DNA from: Micractinium sp. NFX-FRZ
Lineage: Eukaryota > Chlorophyta > Trebouxiophyceae > Chlorellales > Chlorellaceae
Assembly (NCBI GenBank): GCA_029339195.1
Contig: JAPTJF010000127.1
Location: 1 to 64,000, forward strand
Length of the DNA: 64,000 bases
Direction of reading: 5' to 3'
Made by a program: the position numbers and the translations under genes. This document shows, piece after piece, positions 22,101 to 30,685 of this stretch (position 1 is the first letter of the stretch; each line of letters opens with the position of its first letter). The notes below the pieces were generated by a model. The model saw nothing but the letters and a program-made list of their open reading frames with translations, was not told where the DNA came from and did not search any database.

Positions 22101-24445
22101 CCGCCTGGCCCTGGAGGTGGTCTCTGTGTTCCCCGTCATGATGGGGGCGGCCTTCACGCAGAACAACATCAACAGCGTGGTGGGTGGAGTGTTGTAATGG
22201 CCTGAGTAGCAGTGTGGTTCATAGGTCAAGTTGTGAGCGGGGAACAACATCAACAGCGTGTTGGGTTGGGTTGGGTGGGGCTCAGCTACCAGGGCATTAC
22301 ATGGCTCCCAGTCATGGTAGAGGTGGCCTTCACCTCAGAACAACATCAACAGCGTGGTGGGTGGGGCGGGGCGGTGCAAGGAGTGCAGGGTGCAGGGCGG
22401 GCAGCCGGGCACCGGAGAGCTGCAGGCACCAGGCACACTGCATGCCCCCGCATACTTGGCGTTCCCTGTGCCCACCTGACCCGCTCCCCTGCCCCGCACC
22501 CCCCACCCGGAGCAGATGGGAGAGCTGCGCCCCTACCGGCAGGGCGTGCTGGACTTCACCCAGGTGAGCTCTGCTTTAAACCATGATTCACGAGTGTGGA
22601 GCGGCTGCCTTGGGCTCCTGCCCAGCTGTACCCCGGAACATGCCTTTTAGCGTGCACGCAGCGGGTTGCTTGCTGCCTCCTGCTGGCAGTACCGCCTGCT
22701 GTGCATGAAGACTCCAGCGCCCAGCCTTGCCCTGCCGCCTCCCTGGCGCTGGTTTGCATCGCAGTGACTGGCCCCTCTCCCCCCCGACGTGCAGGCCACC
22801 GCCCGCCTCATCACCATTGGCGTCTTCCTCACCATTGGCATCTCAAACTACCTCGTGTTCGGCCCCGACCTCAAGGTGTGTGCATGTTCTTGATGACAAT
22901 TGAGCAGGGGGATGCGTTCTGTGGCCCGCCCTCCTACCGGCGCAAGTGTTTGTGGGCGACTTTGGCGGTGCAGGCTTCCGCCTGATGCGGAGGTGTGCAG
23001 AGCAGCAAGGTGAATGCAAGATTTGCCGGGCTGGGGCAGCCGAACTTCGGCTCGCTGTTGATCTGTGGGTGCAGCATTTATGCCTGCCTCCCTTGCTCAC
23101 CCGTCCTCTCCTCCACCCCACTCAACCCCACCCGCGCGTGCCGCCACATGCGCACAGCCCGACTTCCTGCCCAACTACAGTGCCTCCAGCCTGGGCGACC
23201 TGCTGCCCAGCAAGCCCTCACAAGTGCGTTCCCCCGGTGCCTCCCACCCCCTGCCCTGCAGCCCGACGTGCTGATCAACTACAGCGCCTCCAGCCTGGGT
23301 GACCTGCTGGCCGCCAAGCCCGCCCTCTACCTGTCGGCGGCGGTCAAGTTCTCCTTCCTCATCAATGGCCTCGTCTCCCTACCCATGTACCTCTGGCCCT
23401 ACCAGGTATGGTCTGACTGAAACCCATAGTGGCGGGTTTCAGTCAGACATGGGAATAGATTGTGGGCCAGGCCGGCGGTTCTCACTGCACGTGCCCGATG
23501 CCTGCAACCGCCCGGCCCTCCTCTGCCGGCCACCCCGTGCCCGCTCGCCTCCCGCTCCTCCTGCTCCCCCTCCTCACTCTCCCAGCACACCCACTGCGCC
23601 CACCTGCTCTGCACTCTTCCTCCTGCACAAGTGTTTGGCACACTGCCCACTGCGCTCGCTCCCCCCTGCCTGCAGCGCAACCTGTGGGCTGCCCTGCCCC
23701 GTGAGTCTCCTGAGGCACGCATGAACGACCCCCGCTCCTTTGCCTTCACCAACATCGCCTCCTTGGCGGGTGAGCGGGTGCCAGGTTGGGGACAGGAGGG
23801 AGGATGTGGATGGGACGTGTGAGGATTAAGGTTGCACTGCTTGAATACCTCGCTTCTTGCCCCCGCCGCGGCCGGCATCGCCTTGCTGGGCCAGCCCAGT
23901 TGGCTGCACAACCCCCGTGCAGCACATCAACTCCCCTTTTGCTGCTACTTGCGACTCATCTCTACCCCCGGCCATGTCCCTCGCCCCCGCAGGCTGCACT
24001 CTGGTGGCGCTGCTGGTCCCGTCCATCTGGAAGCCGCTCAAGCTGCTGGGAGGCACGGCAGGTGGGCCTTTGCCGCCGACCCTTGTGGAGCATGGGGTGC
24101 TGCCTGTGCATGAGATGTGCGTGGCGTGCTGCCAAGCATGCTGAGCAAATCGGCATGCTGACGCCAGGCACTGCCTCCGCCTGGCGTTGGTCTCCCCCGC
24201 ATGGGCCACCCACCCGCTGACTTGTCCTGGAGGCCTCACCACTACTGATTTCACCAATGCCCCACCCTCGTCCTGTGGCTGCAGTGAGCTGCATGGCATT
24301 TGTCTTCCCCGGCCTCATCGTGCTGCGCAGCCAGGGCGGCGGCGGGCGCACCGCCTGGGACCGCACGCTGTGGGCGCTGGGATGGGTGCTGGTCGGGGTG
24401 GGGCTGCTGCAGGCGGCTGCCAGCATTGTTTCGCAATTCACCTAA
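19152..24445 (+). CDS. AAAP-family amino acid transporter (AVT/SLC38-like)
   Basis: Fourteen exons: 19152-19476, 19681-19783, 19962-20052, 20471-20535, 21051-21190, 21400-21486, 21729-21782, 22076-22179, 22516-22563, 22795-22875, 23262-23405, 23676-23769, 23993-24061 and 24285-24445; 521 residues, all phases close. Start context GGCAATGTC. The first 100 residues are Pro/Gly-rich and disordered. The membrane part opens with NLINSGIGTSTVAMPLAVW, the conserved first helix of the family, and continues through VFPVMMGAAFTQNNIN, TIGISNYLVFGPD, VSLPMYLWP and FVFPGLIVLRS; about ten or eleven helices in all. Family members carry amino acids across plasma or vacuolar membranes by proton coupling. Substrate unknown. 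The sequence 23158-23223 is a near copy of the start of exon 11 and could be used as an extra in-frame exon. Confidence 0.88.
20840..21070 (+). repeat. Two decayed copies of AAAP exon 5 upstream of it
   Basis: GCCAGAGCTGCTGC occurs at 20855, 20959 and, in the real exon, 21075 (spacing 104 and 116). Each copy continues into a GACCTGGCCTCC-like stretch. The upstream copies carry stop codons (TGA, TAA), so they are not coding. Confidence 0.85.
22162..22360 (+). repeat. Three copies of the AAAP exon 8 donor region
   Basis: AACAACATCAACAGCGTG followed by a GGTGGG- or TTGGG-type sequence starts at 22162 (real exon end), 22243 and 22339. Copies two and three lie in the following intron; the third keeps a GTGGGT donor. 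Confidence 0.85.
23158..23223 (+). repeat. In-frame duplicate of AAAP exon 11 start (possible cassette exon)
   Basis: After a CACAG acceptor, 66 bases encode PDFLPNYSASSLGDLLPSKP plus SQ and end at CAA|GTGCGT. The real exon 11 at 23262 begins PDVLINYSASSLGDLLAAKP. Spacing is 104 bases. Both splice sites and the phase are intact. Confidence 0.8.
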
Positions 24446-24457
24446 GAGAGGACATTC

Positions 24458-24462
24458 TTACA
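24458..24462 (-). terminator. Candidate TGTAA poly(A) signal of the truncated RING gene
   Basis: Plus-strand TTACA about 245 bases beyond the RING stop at 24706. Used only if that gene is transcribed. Confidence 0.35.
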
Positions 24463-24634
24463 GTAAATACAGGCAAAGGCAGGAAAAACGACAGCAGGGC
24501 GCACAGCGTGCGCCTGTTGCGACAGAATGCTGCGCTGGTGCGTAAGTTGAAAACGTGCACTGAAGTTACGGAGGGGAAGCGTATGCGTTGCTGCTGTTGA
24601 CGCATTGTGTGAAACGTTTGCGTGTGCATTTGAT

Positions 24635-24639
24635 TGTAA
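24635..24639 (+). terminator. TGTAA poly(A) signal of the AAAP transporter gene
   Basis: TGTAA in TGATTGTAACAC, about 190 bases after the stop codon. Confidence 0.6.
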
Positions 24640-24705
24640 CACTTTGAAAATGGGGATAAGTACACGTTTGACAAGAGGGTAGCTGCACCAGCAGGGCCAG
24701 GAAAC

Positions 24706-25026
24706 TCAGGGTATGTAGATTGAGGTAAGGTTGGTGGCCACTTGGCGGCAGATGGGGCACTGCCTCTGCCGATGCCACTCTGCACAGGGCTTGCAGAAGA
24801 CAAAGTGCCCGCAGGGCAGCAGCGCGGCGCTGCGGGGTGCGTCCCTGCACACTGCGCACGCCTGCTGCTCCTCCTGCTCCAACCTGTGCCTGGATTGTAT
24901 ATAGCCTACCTGCCGCCTCAGCTGTGCCTGCACTGCTGAGAACGCAGCGGCAATGGGTTCCAGCCCGCAACCAGCTGACAGCGCCTTCAGTACAGCATGG
25001 CAGCAAGCCGCAAGCCGCAAGCCCAT
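24706..25026 (-). CDS. Short RING-finger protein, truncated paralogue of the ankyrin-RING gene
   Basis: Single exon of 106 residues from the ATG at 25026; an in-frame TTG lies slightly upstream. Residues 13-37 (LKALSAGCGLEPIAAAFSAVQ) match the last ankyrin-to-coil region of the neighbouring full-length gene, followed by a shortened coil and a C3HC4 RING: CAVC, LPCGH, CKPC and CPIC at family spacing, ending NLTSIYIP. The ankyrin array is missing. All zinc ligands are intact and there is no internal stop, so it could still make a small RING E3 fragment, but it may equally be a dying duplicate. It is inverted relative to its paralogue, and the similarity ends abruptly near codon 10. Confidence 0.55.
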   Translation of the reverse strand: MGLRLAACCHAVLKALSAGCGLEPIAAAFSAVQAQLRRQVGYIQSRHRLEQEEQQACAVCRDAPRSAALLPCGHFVFCKPCAEWHRQRQCPICRQVATNLTSIYIP

Positions 25027-25817
25027 TGTACGGCAGCACAATGCCCAGCTGCTCGCTGCTCATACTCGTTTGTGAGCTCCTGCAGGCCCCTGGGGCAGCC
25101 CCACTCCAGCCCGCCCGCCGGCCTGCCAGGCTAGTGAGGGCCTGCAGGCATGTATAGATCTCCCCACCCAGTTCTGAACAGCCCCTCATGCTGCCTTACC
25201 GCTGTTCAATCGCTGCCACCCGGGCACCGGCGCTTCTGTTTGGCACAAGGATACATCACCTGCAACACCGAGACTGCCTGCCATGCGCGAACCACGCCGC
25301 TGTCCAGCACCGCTCCAAACACCGGGCTCCACCGTGCATCTCTCTGCGTGTGTGTGCAAGTCCACACCAGGAAGCACCGGTAAAGTGCACACTGAGTGCT
25401 GCCAAGCAGGCCAGCCGCCCAAGAACCCAGCGAAGGGCAGGCACAGCTCCGCCTACGATGCTGGGTGCATGCTTGCAGCTGCCGGTCCCTGATGGGGTTG
25501 CTGGTCGCCCAGCCCAGCCGACCGCAGTTTGGGGCCTTGTCATTTCCGCAGGTAGGCTGGCCCGAGTCCCGGCAACAAGCCTCGGACTGGCCGCTTGTCG
25601 TCCAGCCCGAGGCAACCGAAGGTGGGCCCGAGTCGAGACTTGGTCGCGTGTCCTGCGAGCCTTAATGAAATTGTTGTCGCTCGACAAGACCACTGCATAC
25701 ATGTAAGCTGGTGCCGGTGGTGCCGGCAGGAGGGGAGGTTGTGGATAGCCGCCAGGGGGTTGGGGAGGCACCCTTGCTGAAGCAGCTGAGCTTTGCCCTC
25801 GTGCAGGCTGAGGCGCG
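25027..25817. promoter_or_regulatory. Region between the divergent RING paralogues
   Basis: 791 bases between start codons. No exon recognised on either strand. It should contain the promoter of the ankyrin-RING gene and, if expressed, that of the truncated copy. Confidence 0.45.
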
Positions 25818-27527
25818 ATGGACTTCAACATGGGCCGAACGCCAGCTACTAGCGTGTGTAGCACACGGGCAGAGCTCCGCCTGCACAGCGCTGCCCGCAC
25901 CCCCGGCAGGATCCCCTGCCTGGTAGCGCTCTATGAAGCTTTGGCACAGGGAGACGTTGACGTGAACAACGAGCAGCCGGACGAGGGGTTCCCCCTCTGC
26001 AGTGCGGCCTGCAACTCCGACCCAGGGGCGGCCGCTTCAGCCATTGCGGTTTTGGTTGCAGAGGGAGCCACGCAGAAGCAGGACGCCCTGCTGGCAGCGG
26101 CGGCGCACAACCCCAGCTCTGAGGCGGCGGTAGCAGCAATGAACGCCCTGCTGGCAGCTGGGGCCACGGTGGAGGGGCGTGCTGGCTTCACTCTCCTGCA
26201 ACGTGCAGTGGACAGCTGCCCGCAGGCCATTCCCCGTCTGGTCGCCGCAGGGGCCTCCCTGGGTATGGCTGATATTGCCTTGGGAGAGGAGCCTCTCCTG
26301 TGCCGTGCCGCTGGGCTCGGCTCCAGCAGCACAGCTGCAGCAGCCATACGGGCCCTAGCTGCTGCCGGCGTTGACATGCGCAGCACCAGCGGTGGGCGCC
26401 ACATTCCCATGCACCGTGCCGCCCAAAACACCAGCCCGCAGGCTGCAGCTGCAGCCATAGCTGCTCTGGTGGCAGCCGGCGCTAGCCCGTCGTCCCTCGA
26501 CACTGCAGGCTGCACGCCACTGCACAGCGCTGCTTTGAACAGCAATGCAGCGGCAGCTGCAGCCGCCATCAACGCTCTGGCAGAGGCTGGCTGCGACGTG
26601 AATGCCAGAGCTCCCAGCATTGGCACCGCGCTGCACGCCGCATCTCAGAACAGCGACAGGGAGGCAGCGGCTGTGGCCATTGCTGCACTGGCGGCTGAGG
26701 GGGCACGCGTGACTGCTCGAGATGAAAGGCACTGCACCCCGCTGATGGCGGCATGCATGAGGGGCGACCCGGCAGTAGCGGTTGCAGCTGCCGAGGCGTT
26801 GCTTGGTGTCGGCGCAGACGTCAATGCAGTGGATGACAGGGGCAGCACCGCACTGCATTTGGCGCTGCAATATGGCTGCAGCGCAGCCAAAGGCAGGGCG
26901 CTGGTCTCGCTGCTAGCAGCAGCAGGGGCCAAAGTGAATGCCAAGGACCGCCTGGGGCGCACACCGCTGATGCTGGCAGCTGCAAGCCCCAACGGCGAGG
27001 CAGCAGTTGCCGCCATCCAAGCGCTGGCATTGGCCGGGGCTGATGTGACCCCGTCGGAGCCATTGGTGACGGCAATTCAGCAGGGCAAGTCGCCAGCTGT
27101 GCTGGAGGCGCTGTCGGCAGGCCGCGGGCTGGGGCCCATCGCAGCTGCCTTCTCAGCAGTGCAGGCAGAGCTGAAGCGTCAGATGGAGCAGCTGCGAGCC
27201 AACCACACCCTTGAGCTGAATCGTCGGATGGAGCAGCTGCGAGCCAACCAAAACGCTGAGATGAAGCGTCAGATGGAGCAGCTGCGAGCCAACCACAACG
27301 CTGAGCTGAAGCGTCAGATGGAGCAGCTCCAAGCCAACCACAAGGCTGAGCAGGCCAAGCAAGAAGAGCAGCATTGCGCAGTGTGCTGGGCCGCGCCCCG
27401 CAGCGCCGCGCTGCTGCCCTGCGGGCACTTTGTCTTCTGCAAGCCCTGCGCGGAGCGGTACCGCGGGAAGGGGTGCCCTGTGTGCCGCAGGGTGGCCACC
27501 AGTGTCACCCCTATCTACATGCCTTGA
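25818..27527 (+). CDS. Ankyrin-repeat protein with coiled coil and C-terminal RING finger (putative E3 ligase)
   Basis: One uninterrupted exon, 569 residues, starting at GCGATGGAC. Residues 20-430 contain about ten ankyrin-type units, lengthened by an inserted Ala-rich helix (AAAAAINALAEAGCDVNA type); clear ones include GCTPLHSAALNSN, GSTALHLALQYGC and GRTPLMLAAASPN. Residues 455-515 are a coiled coil built from a 14-residue unit (LKRQMEQLRANHNAE) repeated four to five times in DNA as well as protein. The end is an XIAP-like C3HC4 RING: CAVC, LPCGH, CKPC and CPVC. Such proteins usually bind a substrate through the ankyrins and transfer ubiquitin; substrate unknown. It is the only full-length gene in the window without introns, which suggests recent amplification or retrocopy origin. 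An inverted fragment of it lies at 24706-25026. Confidence 0.88.
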   Translation: MDFNMGRTPATSVCSTRAELRLHSAARTPGRIPCLVALYEALAQGDVDVNNEQPDEGFPLCSAACNSDPGAAASAIAVLVAEGATQKQDALLAAAAHNPSSEAAVAAMNALLAAGATVEGRAGFTLLQRAVDSCPQAIPRLVAAGASLGMADIALGEEPLLCRAAGLGSSSTAAAAIRALAAAGVDMRSTSGGRHIPMHRAAQNTSPQAAAAAIAALVAAGASPSSLDTAGCTPLHSAALNSNAAAAAAAINALAEAGCDVNARAPSIGTALHAASQNSDREAAAVAIAALAAEGARVTARDERHCTPLMAACMRGDPAVAVAAAEALLGVGADVNAVDDRGSTALHLALQYGCSAAKGRALVSLLAAAGAKVNAKDRLGRTPLMLAAASPNGEAAVAAIQALALAGADVTPSEPLVTAIQQGKSPAVLEALSAGRGLGPIAAAFSAVQAELKRQMEQLRANHTLELNRRMEQLRANQNAEMKRQMEQLRANHNAELKRQMEQLQANHKAEQAKQEEQHCAVCWAAPRSAALLPCGHFVFCKPCAERYRGKGCPVCRRVATSVTPIYMP

Positions 27528-28155
27528 GGGCCTGGCGCTGCCAGATCTAATGTTGTGCCTCAACGCTCAACGTCTGTGCATGAGCCTCTAGTGTGGCAGC
27601 AGAAGCTGCTTCTCTTTGTGCAACTGTTTACCTCCATCTTCGAGCTGTGCATCTTTTGTTATCTGCCCTGCTCACACCCAAACCTTACCCGACTCGACTG
27701 CATGAGCGTCTCTCTGCCTAGCCTCCTCGGTTGCCCATGCGTGGCCATGCGTCGTCTGCTGTGCGTCATGTTTGTTTGCAGGCAGCCCGGTGTCCAACCC
27801 ATGCTTGGCCTTACTTGGCCGCACATATGACCCTGCTGTGCATTAAATGCCCTTTAGCATCTGGGGCAGGACGGGGCAGGGCATTTGGAGGCTCACAGGA
27901 CGCCAAGTGGGGAGCGGCATTGCAATAAAATGAGTACTGAGATGACGTGTATTGATAACTGGTAGGCCCAGTTATGTGCACAAACATTGTTCTACTCTCA
28001 TCGAGGTGACTCTCCCAGCAGAGGCATGGCCAACGGCAGCGAAGGCGGGAGCGGCACGACGTGCCATGCTGTGCAGCCCCTGCCCGCCTCCTGGCCTCCT
28101 GCGCGCCCCTGTCGTATTCCACTGGACTCCTTACGCCATCATATACTTTGAGAGC
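27528..28155. other. Intergenic region upstream of proteasome beta-1
   Basis: 628 bases with no recognisable gene. A CAATAAAATG at about 27923 is the only poly(A)-like element; I found no TGTAA. The frame of the proteasome gene is open upstream of its ATG, but that part has no family resemblance. Confidence 0.5.
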
Positions 28156-30214
28156 ATGGAGGCGGGCCCTGGACCGCACAGCCTGTCGGCCCCGCCGCAC
28201 ACCGGCACCACCATCGTGGCCTGCTGCTATGCCGGCGGCGTGGTGATCGGAGCCGACTCCCGTGTCAGCACCGGCACCTACGTCTCTAACCGAGCCAGCG
28301 ACAAGATCACCTCGCTCTCGGACAACGTGTACTTGCTGCGATCGGGCTCCGCGGCAGACACACAAGCAGTGGCGGACTATGGTGGGTGATACTGACATGC
28401 GCTGGCGGGGGAGGAAGCCGCTGCGGCGTTCGCTTTGCGCGCCCTCTTTTGTCTGAGCGCCGCTCCCTCCTCCCCGCCCCTGCAGTGCGGTACTTCACGG
28501 AGTCGCACGAGATGCAGCTGCAGAGAACGCCGACGGTACACACGGTGGCCAACCTGGTCAAGGAGGTGTGCGGGCGGGCGGCGGCACGGTGGGGCCGGAA
28601 GTGGCGGGGTGGAGGTAGCACGAGGCAGGCAATGCAGTGACAGCAGCCAAGCAGGCTGCACTGCGGCCGAGCGTGGTCTGTATGCCAAATGGCCTGCAGC
28701 ACACTGACAGCGCCTCGAGACACTGCCTGACCTTCTACCTCATTCCGCTGGCCTCCTCCCCTTCCTGCTGTGGCGCCCCTATTCAGATGAACTACCAGTA
28801 CAAGCACCTGGTGGGGGCGATGATTGTGGCGGGGTGGGATGAGCGGGAGGGCGGCCAGGTGCGCATCATTTTGCGTGGGCTAGGGCCTGGCGGTCATACA
28901 TGCAGGCAGCAGACCAAGCGCAACTGTGCTTGCAGTCGTGCAGGCAGGCGGCAGGGCAAGCACGACTGCACATGTGCTTAGCCTGTTGAGCGGAGGTGGT
29001 AGCATGCGGCAGGGAGGTGCCGCCGTGGTGCCAATCAGTGGTGCACCTGCTGCAGCTTGGTCTCCCCGAGGCTCCTGTACCATCTGCAACTGGCCAGCAG
29101 CGGTTTGCACGGTGCAGGTGTGTGGCTGCCCCACTGGCGGCCCCATCATGCGCCTGCAATCACGCACATAATCAACTAGTCAACTCACATTGTTTGCTTA
29201 TTATGTTGCAGGTGTATGGCTGCCCCATTGGCGGCACGATCACACGGGAGCCATGGACCACCGACGGCTCCGGCAGCACCTTCCTCTGGGGCTTCCTGGA
29301 CTCGGAGTTCAAGTAAGAAAAGAGTGCTGTGGTTTGGGGGAGGGTGCCAGATTGGGCTGGTTTCAAATAACAGGGGGGCTGGCTTGGTTTAAGAGCACCT
29401 TCCTCTGGGGCTTCCGCGACTCGGAGTTCAAGTAAGGGAGGGCATGCCCTGTCTGCCCGGGCAGCGCTGCTGCAGTTTGCGGGAGGATGCCATCTTGGGC
29501 TGGTTTTAAATGAGAGGGAGGTGGCTAAGTTTAACAGCATTTCCCTCTGGGTTTTCCTGGACTCAAGAGTGCAAGAGAGGGGCTAGTGCCGGCTGCGGTT
29601 GATGCAGGGTGGCAGCTTGGGCTGCAGGCAGGGGATGAGCTGGCAGGAGGTGGAGGACCTGGTGGCAACTGCGCCTGCCATTCCTGCCCTTGCCTCCCGA
29701 CCGTTTGCTGACTGCCCTGCCTGCAGGGAGGGGATGAGCCAGCAAGAGGCGGAGGACCTGGTGGCCACAGCGCTGGCGCTGGCCATGTCGAGAGACGGGT
29801 CGTCGGGCGGCGTGATCCGGTGAGGGCAGCGGGGCTTCAGGGACGGACAGGAGTTGAAGGCGGCACAGGCAGCACTTGTGCTGACCTGCTCCTGTCCTTT
29901 GGCTATGCAGGCGTGCGGTTTGAACACTTGCAGCCCCCCCCCCCGCTGCCCAACGCACGTCCTCCTGCTTCCCTGCGCTTGGCCGGTCCCCTCTCCTTCC
30001 CTGCCGCAGGCTGGTGACGATAAACAAGGAGGGGGCGCCACAACGGTCAATTCCACCTTACCTACCTGCTAACCCTGCCTCCCCTACCCTTCCCCTCCCC
30101 CCTGGCAGGCTGGTGACGATAAACAAGGAGGGGGCGCAGCGGCGGATGATCACACCGGAGGAGCACCCGGTGTTCTGGGACGAGATCCCGGCGCCACACG
30201 GCATGCTGGTATGA
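28156..30214 (+). CDS. PBA1: 20S proteasome subunit beta-1 (caspase-like catalytic subunit)
   Basis: Six exons: 28156-28381, 28486-28565, 28787-28858, 29212-29312, 29727-29819 and 30109-30214; 225 residues, all phases close. The ATG at 28156 gives a 17-residue propeptide ending PPHTG, cut before the catalytic Thr ([11 protein letters not shown]). [20 protein letters not shown] carries the conserved Asp and Lys of the Ntn-hydrolase site; [11 protein letters not shown] and [11 protein letters not shown] are hallmark beta-1 segments. It cleaves after acidic residues inside the 20S core of the 26S proteasome in cytosol and nucleus. Length agrees with plant PBA1. Introns 3, 4 and 5 carry copies of neighbouring exon edges, including a second acceptor with 36 bases of matching sequence at 30010. 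Confidence 0.95.
29118..30044 (+). repeat. Series of exon-edge copies in the introns of proteasome beta-1
   Basis: Copy of exon 4 start at 29118 (GTGTGTGGCTGCCCCACTGG; real 29212). Copies of exon 4 end at 29397 and, more decayed, near 29537 (real 29278); the surrounding 120-base unit repeats too. Copy of exon 5 start at 29627 (real 29727, spacing 100). Copy of exon 6 start at 30010 (real 30109, spacing 99). Confidence 0.9.
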
Positions 30215-30685
30215 GGCGAGGTGCAGGGCCAGGCCAGGACGGCGGCAGGCGGGGTGCGCCGGGATGACGCACTGTGCAGGCACAGGCACCACACACACAC
30301 GTGGTTCATTTCACCGGCGGGCCTGGCCACATGCACCCTTACACCATTCTTTCCTTCTTTTCGATTGCTTTTGCACCTCATCCCAGTGCTGCTTCTCCTC
30401 ATTCCTGCCTCCCTCTTGAAATATGGCTTGTTACACATGCTGAGAAAAGAAGCGCACAAGACACGCGCGGCCACGACAAGAGCATTATGCCGAGCTCAAC
30501 GGGGGCGCCTGGCTGTGGCTTGGCACGTGAAAATAGTGGGAATGTTTCTAGTTAGTGATGATCGAAGAGGCGGCTTGTGATCGTGCCCTCCAGCCCAAAG
30601 TAAAAATAGAACAGTTTTACAGTGTTGTAGTGATCCGTACTGGCAGGCAGTCGCTGTCCACCGCACCCCTCCTGCAGCCGCCGCA
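30215..30685. other. Convergent 3' region of proteasome beta-1 and the PKA regulatory subunit
   Basis: 471 bases without a gene. A minus-strand TGTAA is present; none is evident on the plus strand for the proteasome gene. Confidence 0.5.
30617..30621 (-). terminator. TGTAA poly(A) signal of the cyclic-nucleotide-binding gene
   Basis: Plus-strand TTACA, 65 bases beyond the stop codon at 30686. Confidence 0.5.

Larger units (their letters stand above)
24446..24705. other. Convergent 3' region of AAAP (+) and truncated RING (-) genes
   Basis: A 260-base gap with TGTAA on the plus strand at 24635-24639 and TTACA (minus TGTAA) at 24458-24462, so the transcripts overlap tail to tail by up to about 180 bases. 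Confidence 0.55.

Noticed and set aside
27952..28155. A longer N-terminus for proteasome beta-1.
   Set aside because: The frame is open upstream, but the ATG at 28156 yields a normal short propeptide ending just before the catalytic Thr.
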